From NCBI GenBank assembly GCA_025612375.1, contig JAAXKN010000005.1:124001-188000 (forward strand): 64,000 nucleotides of DNA. Reading direction: 5' to 3'. The stretch comes from Ignavibacteria bacterium. Lineage in GTDB: Bacteria; Bacteroidota; Ignavibacteria; Ignavibacteriales; SURF-24. Below are positions 34,528 to 43,770 of this stretch, piece after piece (position 1 is the stretch's first letter; every line of letters starts with the position of its first letter). The notes beneath the pieces are model-generated. The model was not told the origin of the DNA. It saw only the letters and a list, made by a program, of their open reading frames with translations, and made no database searches. The position numbers were made by a program, and so were the translations under genes.

Positions 34528-34908
34528 ATGTCCTTAAAATTTCTTGTCGTCGACGATTCCGTTACCATGCGCCGCATAGTTGCCAATTCCCTTAAGAATT
34601 TAGGCTATGACAATATAGTTGAAGCTGTTGACGGGAAAGATGCGTTGGCAAAACTGGCCGCCGATGCGGAAATAAATTTTGTAATCACCGACTGGAATAT
34701 GCCGGAACTGACCGGCCTGGAACTCACCAAGGCAATCAGGGCAGATGACAAATACACAAAACTGCCGATACTTATGGTAACCACGCGCGGAGTAAAAGAA
34801 GATATCATCGAGGCCCTGCAGGCCAAGGTGTCAAACTATGTAATTAAGCCTTTTACCCCTCAGATCCTGAAAGAGAAAATAGACCAAATTCTTGCTAACG
34901 TTCAATAG
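34528..34908 (+). CDS. cheY: chemotaxis response regulator CheY
   Basis: The 126-residue receiver carries Asp9/Asp10, phosphoacceptor Asp55 in FVITDWNMPELTGLEL (the Asp-Trp-Asn-Met-Pro sequence is typical of CheY), Thr85/Thr86 in LMVTTRGVKEDIIEAL and Lys107 in VIKPFTPQ. Phosphorylated CheY binds the motor switch to change rotation. It lies ten bases after the other receiver and eight bases before the CheZ-like gene, whose product should dephosphorylate it. Confidence 0.94.
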   Translation: MSLKFLVVDDSVTMRRIVANSLKNLGYDNIVEAVDGKDALAKLAADAEINFVITDWNMPELTGLELTKAIRADDKYTKLPILMVTTRGVKEDIIEALQAKVSNYVIKPFTPQILKEKIDQILANVQ

Positions 34909-34916
34909 GAATCATC

Positions 34917-35690
34917 ATGAAAAACTTAAATATGTCCCAGTTATTTGATAAACTTAACGATGTGAAAGTCCTCTTCCAGTACGGACAGAAGGTTGTTCCT
35001 GTTCTGCAGAGCCTGGTGGATTTCATGCAGGAAACTGTCCCCCTTCTGGAAAATATAAATCATTCTATTGCAGACTCAACAGCTAAGATACCTAAGGCCT
35101 CCGATCAGATTAATAACGTTACAAACGCTACTGAACTGGCAACTACAGAGATACTTGACCTTGTAGACGCAATTTCTAGTAATGTCTATAAAATTGAAAG
35201 CAAGCTTCAGGCAATAAATGAAGCCGAAGCCAAAAAGGATGAAATATTTGAAAAACTAAAGAACCTCCTTTCAGGAAATTCTGATGCAGGCAAGCTCCTT
35301 GAAGAATATTCAGCAATAGAATCGACAAAGAAAAATATCGAAGAAATTACCACTATGTTCCCGAAAATCAAGGACGATTCCTATAATATCACCCTGTCAC
35401 TACAGGTTCAGGATATTACATCTCAGCAGCTGGCTGCCGTAGATCACCTGATAGACTCCGTTCAGGAAAAGCTGGCTTCTTTAATACAGGATATTGACGA
35501 CACACAGATTGAGGAATTTAATTCCGCTGCTGCGGCCCCTTCCTCTGGAAGCGGCATTCAGGCTCCTCAGGGCGCAACCTTTGACCCTAATGCCAGCTAT
35601 AACAAAAACGACAACCGCCAGGATATGGTTGACGCTGTAATTAATATGGAAAAAGCTTCTCAGGCTGAAATAGATAAATTGTTCTCCTGA
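34917..35690 (+). CDS. cheZ: CheZ-like CheY-P phosphatase with FliM-like C-terminal peptide
   Basis: The 257-residue protein is mainly long helices, as in CheZ. The catalytic pattern Asp-x3-Gln is seen as QDITSQQLAAVDHLIDSV, with Asp166 and Gln170, matching the two residues used by CheZ to hydrolyse the phosphoryl bond of CheY. A Ser/Ala/Gly/Pro-rich flexible linker (about 203-228) leads to a C-terminal peptide, ASQAEIDKLFS (247-257). It resembles both the CheY-binding tail of CheZ and the N-terminal CheY-binding peptide of FliM (LSQxEIDALL). It directly follows cheY. The identity rests on the motif, architecture and place rather than on overall similarity. Confidence 0.82.
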   Translation: MKNLNMSQLFDKLNDVKVLFQYGQKVVPVLQSLVDFMQETVPLLENINHSIADSTAKIPKASDQINNVTNATELATTEILDLVDAISSNVYKIESKLQAINEAEAKKDEIFEKLKNLLSGNSDAGKLLEEYSAIESTKKNIEEITTMFPKIKDDSYNITLSLQVQDITSQQLAAVDHLIDSVQEKLASLIQDIDDTQIEEFNSAAAAPSSGSGIQAPQGATFDPNASYNKNDNRQDMVDAVINMEKASQAEIDKLFS

Positions 35691-35710
35691 AAGTAAAGCC
35701 AGCTATAAAA

Positions 35711-35728
35711 AAACTGCGGGCGCAGTTT
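35711..35728 (+). terminator. short hairpin between the cheZ-like gene and cheA
   Basis: AAACTGCG-GG-CGCAGTTT forms an eight-base-pair hairpin with a tight two-base loop, followed by ATTGTATC. The lack of a clear T-run suggests a partial terminator or an mRNA-stability element inside the operon. Confidence 0.35.
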
Positions 35729-35812
35729 ATTGTATCTTTCTATCAGGCGGAACTTGTTTTCGCCTTTTATTTTACTTTAATTTGAAAATTAATTTTCACA
35801 AAGATTATAATT

Positions 35813-37615
35813 ATGGAATCAGATTTACTTTCTTCAATGCTGAATGATCCTGAAATGCAGGAGATTTTCGACAGTTTTATTGTTGAGACAAAGGAAATTC
35901 TTGAAAAGCTGGACCTTGAATTGGTTGAAATTGAAAAAACACCGGATGACAGGGATCTTCTGAATTCCATCTTCAGGTCGTTTCATACAGTGAAGGGTAC
36001 CTCCGGCTTTCTGGGACTCGAAAAGCTTACAATGGTTACACACAGGGCCGAGGATATTCTTAATAAACTCAGGAAAGGTGAAGCCCATCTCAACGACGAC
36101 CTGATGGACGGTATACTGGGCGCATTCGACAGAATTAAGGATCTTCTTGAGACAATTGAAACCAACCACAATGAAAACATTGAGATTGATGACATCATAA
36201 AACAGCTTGAAGTCCTGTATAAAGAGCTTGAAACCGGCAAAAAAGCAGAACCCACAGCTCCAAAGCCGAAAGCTGCCGAAGAAGAAAAAAGCAGCACACC
36301 TGAGCCTCAGAAGGCTGAGGCCCCCAAAGCTGCCCCGGCAGAAACAGCCATCCACGCAAAAGAAGAAGAACCTTCAACCGAGACAGCTGCCGTAAAAGCC
36401 GCAGGCACACGCCAGCAGACAGATAATACAATTCGTGTTGACGTTGAAAGACTGGACGACCTGCTTAATATTGTCTCTGAACTGGTCTTGGGACGAAACC
36501 GTCTTACCCAGGTTAATGCCGAAGTGGCTCTTGAATATGAAGGCACCAAGCTGGCACGTGATATGGCTGAGGCTTCTAAGCAGATTGACCTTATGACCAC
36601 AGAGCTGCAGCTTGCTGTTATGAAAACCAGAATGATTAAAATAGGGAAGGTCTTTAACCGCTTCCCCCGCCTTGTAAGAGACCTTGCAAAAGAAACTAAA
36701 AAGGATATACAGCTTGTAATAAACGGCGAGGAAACAGAGCTTGATAAGACCCTCATTGAGGAGATCAACGATCCTTTGGTGCACCTTGTAAGAAATGCGG
36801 TGGACCACGGTGTTGAATCCCCCGAGGTTAGGCTCCAGAAAGGAAAAGACCCCAAAGGAACGGTCACTCTTTCAGCCGAGCATGAAGGCAACAACATCAT
36901 TATAACAATTGAAGATGACGGAAAAGGCATTAATACTGAAGTCCTGAAGGAAAAGGCCGTAAGCAAGGGTCTTATTACGAGGGAAAGGGCAAATGAACTT
37001 TCGCGCCAGGAGGCTTATAACCTCATTTTTATTCCCGGGTTTTCAACTACTGAAGTCGTTTCAAACATCTCGGGCCGCGGCGTCGGAATGGATGTGGTTA
37101 AAACAAACGTTGCAAAGCTCCGGGGCCTCATAAATATTGAATCGGAAGTTGACCGCGGAACAAAAATAATTATAAAGCTCCCCCTTACACTGGCTATCAT
37201 ACAGGGACTGCTTGTAAAGGTCGATTCGGAAACCGTTGTAATTCCGCTCAACTCAGTTGTTGAGGTAGTGAGGGTTTCAAACGAAGAGATTAAATCAATT
37301 AACCAGAATGAAGTTATAAGGATAAGAGACAGCGTACTGCCCTTAATCAGGATAGACAAGCTTCTTTACGACGACACTCAGGCGGCTTCAGAAAGCAAGT
37401 GGCAGTATGTAGTTGTGGTAGGAATTGCAGAAAAAAGATTCGGCCTAAGAGTTGATGAACTGGTTGGACAGAAAGAAGTAGTTATAAAATCGCTAGGAAA
37501 CTATCTCGGTAATATCCAGGGCATCGCGGGATCGACAATCATGGGAGACGGAAAGGTTGTTATGATCGTTGACGTCGGTGAGTTAATAAATAATTTGACG
37601 GATGAAAATTGTTAA
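35813..37615 (+). CDS. cheA: chemotaxis histidine kinase CheA
   Basis: The 600-residue kinase phosphorylates CheY and CheB. The HPt domain holds the phosphorylated His58 in FRSFHTVKGTSGFLGL. An Ala/Glu/Lys/Pro-rich linker covers about 140-205 in place of a folded P2 domain, so CheY may dock elsewhere or weakly. The dimerisation domain (about 208-275) begins IRVDVERLDDLLNIVSELVLGRN. The ATP-binding domain has HLVRNAVDHGVE, IEDDGKGI and FSTTEVVSNISGRGVGMDVV. The C-terminal CheW-like domain starts near IIQGLLVKVDSETVVIPLNSV. The stop overlaps the TTG start of cheB. Confidence 0.96.
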   Translation: MESDLLSSMLNDPEMQEIFDSFIVETKEILEKLDLELVEIEKTPDDRDLLNSIFRSFHTVKGTSGFLGLEKLTMVTHRAEDILNKLRKGEAHLNDDLMDGILGAFDRIKDLLETIETNHNENIEIDDIIKQLEVLYKELETGKKAEPTAPKPKAAEEEKSSTPEPQKAEAPKAAPAETAIHAKEEEPSTETAAVKAAGTRQQTDNTIRVDVERLDDLLNIVSELVLGRNRLTQVNAEVALEYEGTKLARDMAEASKQIDLMTTELQLAVMKTRMIKIGKVFNRFPRLVRDLAKETKKDIQLVINGEETELDKTLIEEINDPLVHLVRNAVDHGVESPEVRLQKGKDPKGTVTLSAEHEGNNIIITIEDDGKGINTEVLKEKAVSKGLITRERANELSRQEAYNLIFIPGFSTTEVVSNISGRGVGMDVVKTNVAKLRGLINIESEVDRGTKIIIKLPLTLAIIQGLLVKVDSETVVIPLNSVVEVVRVSNEEIKSINQNEVIRIRDSVLPLIRIDKLLYDDTQAASESKWQYVVVVGIAEKRFGLRVDELVGQKEVVIKSLGNYLGNIQGIAGSTIMGDGKVVMIVDVGELINNLTDENC

Positions 37616-38685
37616 ATAAAATCAGAGCTGTAGTAGTAGACGACTCGGCATTTATGCGGAAATCGCTTTCCATAATGCTGGAGTCGGACGGCGATATTGA
37701 AGTAATAGGAACAGCACGCGACGGCCTGGACGGGCTTAACCTGATTAAGGAAAAAAGGCCTGATATTGTTACGCTGGATATTGAAATGCCGAGGATGGAC
37801 GGCCTTACCGCCCTGGGAAAAATAATGGCAGAATGCCCGACTTCGGTTATAATGGTCAGTTCTATTACAACCGAGGGTGCAGAGGCAACATTAAAGGCCC
37901 TGGAGCTTGGAGCAGTGGACTTCATCCCCAAGGAGCTTTCTTATGTAAGCGTTAACATTGTAAAAATAAAGGAAGACCTTATTAGAAAGGTAAAAGAGAT
38001 TGTAAGGCAGAAGTCGGTACAAATGAGGCTGAGAAGAATACAAAACTTTTCACCCTCCGAAAGCCGTCCGGCTCAAAGCCTGAACGCCCCCTTAAGGTCT
38101 CTTCCACGGGCGGGCTACAGGGCAATTGCCCTCGGAGTTTCAACGGGCGGTCCGATGTCGCTCCAGAAAGTTGTACCCGAGCTCTCAAAGAATATAAACT
38201 GCCCGATGTTTATTGTGCAGCACATGCCGCCGAAGTTTACAAAGTCGCTTGCAGACAGGTTAAACTCAATGAGCAACCTGGAAGTAAAGGAAGCCGAGCA
38301 CAATGAAACTGTAAAAAACGGGACCGTTTATCTGGCACCGGGAGGCTTTCATATGACGGCAAAGAAAACCGCTACAGGAAGCGTTGTAATAGACATTTCG
38401 GAGGCTCCAGCTACAACTCTTCACCGCCCTTCGGTAGATGTGATGATGAGTTCTGTCCTGAAGGTCTACGGCAAAAGCACACTTGGAATAATTATGACCG
38501 GTATGGGCAAGGACGGCTTTGAGGCAATTAAAGAGCTGAAGACCATGGGCGGATACACAGTGGCACAGGATGAACAAAGCTGCGTTGTTTACGGTATGCC
38601 GAAGGCTGTTGTTGATGCCGGATATGCCGACGTAATAGCGCCTTTGGAGAAAATTGCAGAAATAGTAAATAAGGCAGTTGTTTAA
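37609..38685 (+). CDS. cheB: chemotaxis glutamate methylesterase/deamidase CheB
   Basis: The start is TTG at 37609, overlapping the end of cheA by seven bases. The 358-residue protein has a receiver domain with RAVVVDDSAFMRKSL and phosphoacceptor Asp in VTLDIEMPRMDGL. A linker and the methylesterase domain follow. The catalytic triad is the Ser of GVSTGGPMSLQKV, the His of FIVQHMPPKFTKSLADRLN and the Asp of IIMTGMGKDGFEAI. It removes methyl groups that CheR adds to receptors. Confidence 0.96.
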   Translation: MLNKIRAVVVDDSAFMRKSLSIMLESDGDIEVIGTARDGLDGLNLIKEKRPDIVTLDIEMPRMDGLTALGKIMAECPTSVIMVSSITTEGAEATLKALELGAVDFIPKELSYVSVNIVKIKEDLIRKVKEIVRQKSVQMRLRRIQNFSPSESRPAQSLNAPLRSLPRAGYRAIALGVSTGGPMSLQKVVPELSKNINCPMFIVQHMPPKFTKSLADRLNSMSNLEVKEAEHNETVKNGTVYLAPGGFHMTAKKTATGSVVIDISEAPATTLHRPSVDVMMSSVLKVYGKSTLGIIMTGMGKDGFEAIKELKTMGGYTVAQDEQSCVVYGMPKAVVDAGYADVIAPLEKIAEIVNKAVV

Positions 38686-38715
38686 TAAATTGATAATAAT
38701 TGAACGAAGGAAGAT

Positions 38716-38961
38716 ATGAGCAAAGATGATTTTGAAGATTACGTTTTTAATGAGATTTCTTACGTGCCCAAAAAATCAAGAAATCTGATCAAGGGAAGTG
38801 AGGCAAAGATCTCGGGCAACGTTAAGGTTTCTGTTGAAGAAGACAGCCACGACGGAGTGAAAATAATTCTGAAAAAAGATAAAAACGAAAATATTAAAGA
38901 GATAAAATTTGTCTGCACGTGCGGACAGACAAAATCCATTCTGCTGGATTACTCTGAATAA
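38716..38961 (+). CDS. small protein of unknown function, end of chemotaxis operon
   Basis: The 81-residue protein starts at ATG with GAAGGAAG upstream. It is charged, with a strand-rich middle (AKISGNVKVSVEEDSHDGVKIILKKDKN) and a C-terminal KEIKFVCTCGQTKSILLDYSE in which CTCG could bind metal. No membrane segment is present. It lies 30 bases after cheB and before a strong terminator, so it shares the chemotaxis transcript. I do not recognise the family. Confidence 0.7.
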   Translation: MSKDDFEDYVFNEISYVPKKSRNLIKGSEAKISGNVKVSVEEDSHDGVKIILKKDKNENIKEIKFVCTCGQTKSILLDYSE

Positions 38962-38985
38962 CTTAAAATATAATGGTGAATAAAG

Positions 38986-39022
38986 AAAAAGCGCTTCAGC
39001 AAAGATTGCAGAAGCGCTTTTT
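38986..39022. terminator. bidirectional terminator between chemotaxis and receptor genes
   Basis: An inverted repeat AAAAAGCGCTTC / GAAGCGCTTTTT, with a 13-base loop and A/T runs on both outer sides, lies between convergent genes. It can stop the chemotaxis transcript and the chemoreceptor transcript. Confidence 0.9.
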
Positions 39023-39046
39023 TTATGACTTAAATGAGCTTGTCAC

Positions 39047-41140
39047 CTATGAAAGGCCGCTTTTCTCCAGCATGTAGCTTTTCTGCTGAAGCTTTTTCAC
39101 AGAACCGGGTTTCCCCGAGGTGATCTTAAACTTGGCAACCAGATCCTGCAGGTTTACTGTAAGTCTGCTTAAGTCTTCTGCCGCGCGTGCAATCTGCTGT
39201 ATGCCGTCTGCCGACTGCTGTGTAACGGTGCTGATGGCTTCAATATTTCTGCTGATAAGTTCAGCTGCCGAGGATTGTTTTTCACTTGCATCGGCAACCT
39301 GAGAAACCATTGAATTTACTTCACCGGCACCGGAGAGAATTTCCTTAAGTGCCTCATCCACCTCGTCTGTAAGCTTGATACCATCCTTTACCGCGTGGTT
39401 TGCATCTTCCATAGACTTATCGGCTTCCTTGGCTTCCTTCTGTATCATCTTGATTGTATCGGCAATTTCCTTTGTAGCCTTAGTCGTACGTTCGGCAAGT
39501 TTCCTTACCTCGTCGGCCACGACAGCAAAACCTCGTCCCTGCTCACCTGCACGCGCAGCCTCAATTGCGGCGTTTAGTGCAAGCAGGTTTGTCTGGTCTG
39601 CAATGTCGTCAATTACCTGTGCAATCTCGCCTATCTGGTCCGTCTTCCTGACGAGTGAGTTGATGATAACGCCGGTCTGTCCCGCGGATGTGGCAATTTT
39701 ATCAATACCCTTCTTTGTTTCTTCAACTTTCTGAACGCCCTTCTGAGCGTTAGTGCTTGACTGCCTGGAGGTTTCTGCCGCAGCCGTTGCATGACGGTTA
39801 CTCTCCAGAATGGTCTTTGTCATTTCCTCAACAGAAGTAACCACCTCTGCCGACTGCTGTGTCTGTTCCTGAGCACCGGCAGCCATTTCTTCAGAGCTTG
39901 AAGAAATTTGTGAAGATGAACTTGCTACAGCTGATGCGCTTTCAGCAACAGCTGCAAGAGCAGAATTCAAAGATTCAACGAGTACGTTGACGTTATCTTT
40001 AATTAATTGATAATCTCCTTTATAGTCGCCTGCAATTTTAACCGTAAAGTCGCCCTTGGCCATTACCGAGAGCACCGAGGCAGATTCCTGCAGCGGAGCA
40101 ACAATTGCATCCAGAATTGAATTGACGCCTTCAATAAGCTTGCCCCAGCCGCCTGAGAACTTCGTAACGTCGCCCCTCAGGCTTAAATTGCCCTGGCTGT
40201 TTGCTTCCACAAGGAGGTTTGCTTCGTTAAGAATTGCCTCAATTGTGTCAACTTCATTGTTAAAGGCTTTTGCCAGATCATCCTTGCCGGAAGCCGGCTT
40301 TACTCTCAGCATATTGCCTGCTGCAATCTGCTCTGCGGCATAAATCTTTTCAACCTGGGCTTCCTTCAGGTTTACCAGCATGTCTGAAAGCTCGCCAACC
40401 TCATCCTTTGATTCGGTTACGATGTCAAAATCGTAATTGCCGAGCGTAAACTCTCTTACAACTTCCTTAAGTTTATTTATCGGCTTTGTAATTGCGGGTG
40501 CCAGGTAGAAGACACAGAAGCAGAATACCAGTGTTCCAAAGATGGAGCCTAGCAAAGTAAGATAGATTGCAACCTTTGCCGTCGTGTCAGCCGAGTTATC
40601 AAGATCGCTTGCCTTCGCTTTAAGGAGCTTGCCCATGCTTTCAAAATGGCCCTGCAGTTTCTGCCCGTATTCCTCACCTGAAGTTGTTGCAATATCGGCA
40701 GCCATTTCATATGCCTGGGTTACAGATGCACTTTGGATGGCATCTGCCACCAGCATCTTATAGTCGCCCCATTCAGTTTTTACCTGCTTTAAGCCTTTTG
40801 TAATTTCCTCATTCTTAAGGTCAGCTTTGGTAAGAGAATCAAGCGTCTTATCGATGTGTCCCCTGTAGGTGTTATACTCCTTAACATTCTCACTGAACTT
40901 CGAAGCAAACTCTTTCATAGAGAACTGCATCATTATAAACTGGATTTTCTGGAAATCCGAGTATATGTCATTGATCTTCTGCTGGGGGCCTACATATTCG
41001 CTGAAAATCCTGTCTTTTGTTTTCGACATCTGGCTTAGCTGCGTGTAGCCGACAATAACAATGAGTGTAGAGATGGCAGCCAAAGCAAAGAAGCCGCCCT
41101 GAATTTTACGCACAAACTTTAAGTTTTTTAACCAGCTCAT
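39047..41140 (-). CDS. methyl-accepting chemotaxis protein
   Basis: The 697-residue receptor has an N-terminal membrane helix (about 15-33), a periplasmic domain of about 160 residues, a second helix (about 192-212), and a HAMP region ([30 protein letters not shown]). A second HAMP-like segment (about 320-390) and a long signalling domain follow. The highly conserved tip reads [32 protein letters not shown]. The periplasmic part is helical, like a four-helix-bundle sensor, so its ligand cannot be told. No C-terminal CheR-binding pentapeptide is seen. It lies 27 bases after the TonB-like gene and probably shares its sigma-28-type promoter. Confidence 0.95.
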   Translation of the reverse strand: MSWLKNLKFVRKIQGGFFALAAISTLIVIVGYTQLSQMSKTKDRIFSEYVGPQQKINDIYSDFQKIQFIMMQFSMKEFASKFSENVKEYNTYRGHIDKTLDSLTKADLKNEEITKGLKQVKTEWGDYKMLVADAIQSASVTQAYEMAADIATTSGEEYGQKLQGHFESMGKLLKAKASDLDNSADTTAKVAIYLTLLGSIFGTLVFCFCVFYLAPAITKPINKLKEVVREFTLGNYDFDIVTESKDEVGELSDMLVNLKEAQVEKIYAAEQIAAGNMLRVKPASGKDDLAKAFNNEVDTIEAILNEANLLVEANSQGNLSLRGDVTKFSGGWGKLIEGVNSILDAIVAPLQESASVLSVMAKGDFTVKIAGDYKGDYQLIKDNVNVLVESLNSALAAVAESASAVASSSSQISSSSEEMAAGAQEQTQQSAEVVTSVEEMTKTILESNRHATAAAETSRQSSTNAQKGVQKVEETKKGIDKIATSAGQTGVIINSLVRKTDQIGEIAQVIDDIADQTNLLALNAAIEAARAGEQGRGFAVVADEVRKLAERTTKATKEIADTIKMIQKEAKEADKSMEDANHAVKDGIKLTDEVDEALKEILSGAGEVNSMVSQVADASEKQSSAAELISRNIEAISTVTQQSADGIQQIARAAEDLSRLTVNLQDLVAKFKITSGKPGSVKKLQQKSYMLEKSGLS

Positions 41141-41167
41141 TCCAACACCGTCTAAGGATTAATTAGT

Positions 41168-41617
41168 TTATTTTAATTTAAATGAAATCGGAAGAGATAA
41201 TTTTACCTTTACAGGCGCCCCGCCATTTTTTCCGGGTGTGAACTTTACACCCTTAATGGCCTGAATTGCAGCTTCTTCGCACCCTCCGCCTATACCTTTA
41301 ACAACCTTTACGTCATCTACGCCGCCTCTTTCATTAATAAAAATGAGGACGTAAACCTTTCCTTCCAGGCCGGCACTTTTTGCAATTGACGGGTATACTA
41401 TTTTTTTATAAATAGACTGAAGCCCGCCAACAGGTTCGGGCATGACTTCTGCAAAAGCCAGATACTGATCCCCCTGCTCGGAAATATTTACAGGCATGTA
41501 ATTGATGTTAAATTCTTTTTCGTTTGCAAAAGAATAATGGCCGGCAGCACTTAGTAAAATTATTACGAAGAATAGTTGAAGAACTTTGGTAGAACTGACA
41601 ATGTACACTTTCAGCAT
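41168..41617 (-). CDS. TonB C-terminal domain protein upstream of a chemoreceptor
   Basis: The start at 41617 (MLKVYIVSSTKVLQLF) is preferred over an ATG four codons earlier, because GGAG lies six bases before it. The 149-residue protein has a signal peptide or anchor (about 8-30) and a C-terminal TonB-like domain. That domain holds PSIAKSAGLEGKVYVLIFINERGGVDDVKVVKGIGGGCEEAAIQAIKGVKFTPGKNGG. It lacks the long Pro-rich spacer of true TonB, so energy transfer to outer-membrane receptors is doubtful. It may instead be a periplasmic partner of the receptor that follows. Confidence 0.82.
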   Translation of the reverse strand: MLKVYIVSSTKVLQLFFVIILLSAAGHYSFANEKEFNINYMPVNISEQGDQYLAFAEVMPEPVGGLQSIYKKIVYPSIAKSAGLEGKVYVLIFINERGGVDDVKVVKGIGGGCEEAAIQAIKGVKFTPGKNGGAPVKVKLSLPISFKLK

Positions 41618-41648
41618 TTTCCACTCCAAATAGTTTGTTCCATTATTA

Positions 41649-41675
41649 TTATCGGTGCATTCCGTAAATTGTTAA
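41649..41675 (-). promoter_or_regulatory. sigma-28 type promoter of the TonB-like/chemoreceptor pair
   Basis: On the minus strand: TTAA (41675-41672), 15 bases, then ACCGATAA (41656-41649). It differs from TAAA-N15-GCCGATAA at one base in each part. It lies about 32 bases before the TonB-like start codon at 41617, which is a good distance for a short leader. Confidence 0.7.
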
Positions 41676-41799
41676 CGTGAAAATGAGAAAAAAAAAATTC
41701 TTTTGCCAATTAAAAAGGAAACTTTTTAAGGATTCTTTGGAAGAATTTTTTCAAAAGAAGAATATTGAAAGGGAAATATTTGAATATTCGGTTATTTTC

Positions 41800-43671
41800 T
41801 CAGAGAGACTGCTCCTCACTTTCAGGACCATAAAAAACGAAGGTAAATGTGCTTCCTTTTCCTTTTTCACTTTTAACATACACATCGGCATGATTCATCC
41901 TCAGGTACTCTTTCGTTATGGCAAGCCCAAGGCCGTTGCCGTCGTAGCGCCTGTTGTAGCCTATCTCTTCCTGAGAGAAAGGCTTAAAGAGTTTTTCCAT
42001 GTATTCTTTGGAAATTCCGATGCCCGTGTCAATGACGTCTACGCACGTCAGGCCGTCTTTGTCGTAAATAGAAATTTTTACTTCCCCTTCGTTTGTAAAC
42101 TTCAGGGCATTATCAATTACATGCTGGAAGGACTGTATTATTGTATAGCTGTCACCGTCTACTACCGCCTCAGCACTGTTATTCTCAAGCCTGAAGCCGA
42201 GATTTTTTTCCGAGGCAAGCGAGCTGAAATCCTTCATCAGAAGCTGCAGTACACTTTCCAGATTTATTTTGGATAAAGATGTATAATAGTTACCGATCTG
42301 AATACTCGACATGGCAAGTATGTCTTCAATGGTTCTCTGAAGCCTCATTGAGGAACGATTGATAGAATTGAAGTACAATACCAGATCACCGATGCCCTTG
42401 TTGACCAGTTCTTCTTCCATGAGAGACATGAAGCCGAGAATTGAATTCAGGGGCGTTCTTATCTCGTGCGACATCTGGTTTAAGAAGGCAGTTTTAAGTT
42501 TATCCGATTCCTCAGCCTTGTCGTAAGCCCTTCTTAAAAGCTCATCGTTCTGCTTCTTTTCTGTTACGTCGCGCTGAATGCAGATGTAGCCCGCAATTTT
42601 ATTGTCCCAGTCGTAAATGGGACTTGTACTTTCTTCAACAGTTACAAAATCGCCCGACTTTATCTTATTTATAAACTCTTCATTAATGTTTTTTCCGGCA
42701 AGGAGTTTTTCTTCGTACTCTTTGTAGAATTCTTCAGACATCATTCCGCTTTTAAGCAGTTCGGCATTGCCGCCAAGTACTTCCTCTTTGGAATAGCCGT
42801 AGAACTCTTCAAACCTGGGGTTGACATAATTTATGCTGCCACCTTTGTCAGTCATAAAAATTATATCGTGCGAATGCTGAATGGCAAATTCAAACTTTAA
42901 GCTGTCTTCTTTTTCTTTTCTCAGCTTTTCCGTAACATCCCTGAAAGTTAAAATTGCGCCCTGGGAAGAGCGGCCGGCTTCATAAATCGGGTCATAGTTA
43001 TATTCAATGGTTTTGAAGGCCCCTTTCCTGCAGGTAATTACTGCGTATCCCGAAGAGTTCAGCGATATCTCACCATTCATGGCGGCAAAAAGGTTGTTTG
43101 ACTTTTGCGGAATGGAAGATAAAGGGAAAATGTCCCTAAGCATTCTGCCCATGGCTTCTGAAGGTGTGTAGCCCGTTATTTTGGAAGCAGCAGAATTAAG
43201 AAATATAACTAATCCTTTTGCGTCGGTTGCAATGGCACCCTGGCTAAGGAAGTTAAAAGAATTGTACTTTTGCGCCTCAGCCTGTCTGTTAAGCCTGTCT
43301 TTTTTGTGCTCGAGCCAGACCTTGTCTATTACATTACCCAGGTCCTGAATCTTTATTTGAGAGGATACAATTCTTTGGGAGTCAACTGAAAAGGAGCTGA
43401 ATATATTGTGTCCGTTCTTTTTATCGCAGAAATACATTACGGGCACATTTAGCCGGGAGGCAAGTTCCTCATTATAGGCAACAAATTCCTTCGGTGCGTC
43501 TTCCGTCACATAAGAAAATATCAGATCCTTTGGATCTTTTTCAATTTTCTCGAAATCGGATTTATCTGACAACAGCGCAGGATAAACTTTATATCCTAAT
43601 TCTTCCAGAAAATGCTGAAGGCCGTTACCGGAAGAGGCATAATTTTCAACAAGTAAAATTTTTTTTAACAT
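41800..43671 (-). CDS. PAS-domain sensor histidine kinase with a receiver-like N-terminus
   Basis: ATG at 43671 is used rather than the in-frame TTG three codons before. The 623-residue soluble kinase has a receiver-like N-terminal region (about 1-115), in which the acidic pocket and phosphoacceptor Asp are not clearly present. Two PAS domains follow (about 135-245 and 265-385, for example IFLNSAASKITGYTPSEAMGRMLRDIFP and FMTDKGGSINYVNPRFEEFYGYSKEEV). The kinase core has the phosphoacceptor His in FLNQMSHEIRTPLNSILGFMSLM, an N box near FQHVIDNALKFTNEG, and VIDTGIGISKEYM and GNGLGLAITKEYL. It has its own sigma-28-type promoter, which suggests expression with late flagellar genes. Confidence 0.88.
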   Translation of the reverse strand: MLKKILLVENYASSGNGLQHFLEELGYKVYPALLSDKSDFEKIEKDPKDLIFSYVTEDAPKEFVAYNEELASRLNVPVMYFCDKKNGHNIFSSFSVDSQRIVSSQIKIQDLGNVIDKVWLEHKKDRLNRQAEAQKYNSFNFLSQGAIATDAKGLVIFLNSAASKITGYTPSEAMGRMLRDIFPLSSIPQKSNNLFAAMNGEISLNSSGYAVITCRKGAFKTIEYNYDPIYEAGRSSQGAILTFRDVTEKLRKEKEDSLKFEFAIQHSHDIIFMTDKGGSINYVNPRFEEFYGYSKEEVLGGNAELLKSGMMSEEFYKEYEEKLLAGKNINEEFINKIKSGDFVTVEESTSPIYDWDNKIAGYICIQRDVTEKKQNDELLRRAYDKAEESDKLKTAFLNQMSHEIRTPLNSILGFMSLMEEELVNKGIGDLVLYFNSINRSSMRLQRTIEDILAMSSIQIGNYYTSLSKINLESVLQLLMKDFSSLASEKNLGFRLENNSAEAVVDGDSYTIIQSFQHVIDNALKFTNEGEVKISIYDKDGLTCVDVIDTGIGISKEYMEKLFKPFSQEEIGYNRRYDGNGLGLAITKEYLRMNHADVYVKSEKGKGSTFTFVFYGPESEEQSL

Positions 43672-43770
43672 TGTCCTCAAATGAAAGTAATAGACCGGGG
43701 ACCCATAAATTTTACACCATCATTCCGAAAGCCGAAACATTCCGAACATTACAAAAGTCATAAAGACCAT

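Noticed and set aside
36307-36966. Long minus-strand open frame opposite cheA
   Set aside because: It mirrors a highly conserved kinase in another frame, has Ser/Arg-rich composition and no ribosome site; other long antisense frames, such as those opposite fliK and fliI, were set aside for the same reason.
41677-42276. Plus-strand 199-residue frame across the end of the PAS kinase gene
   Set aside because: Most of it is antisense to the kinase ATPase domain, and the N-terminal part is low-complexity Lys/Phe; no ribosome site is present.
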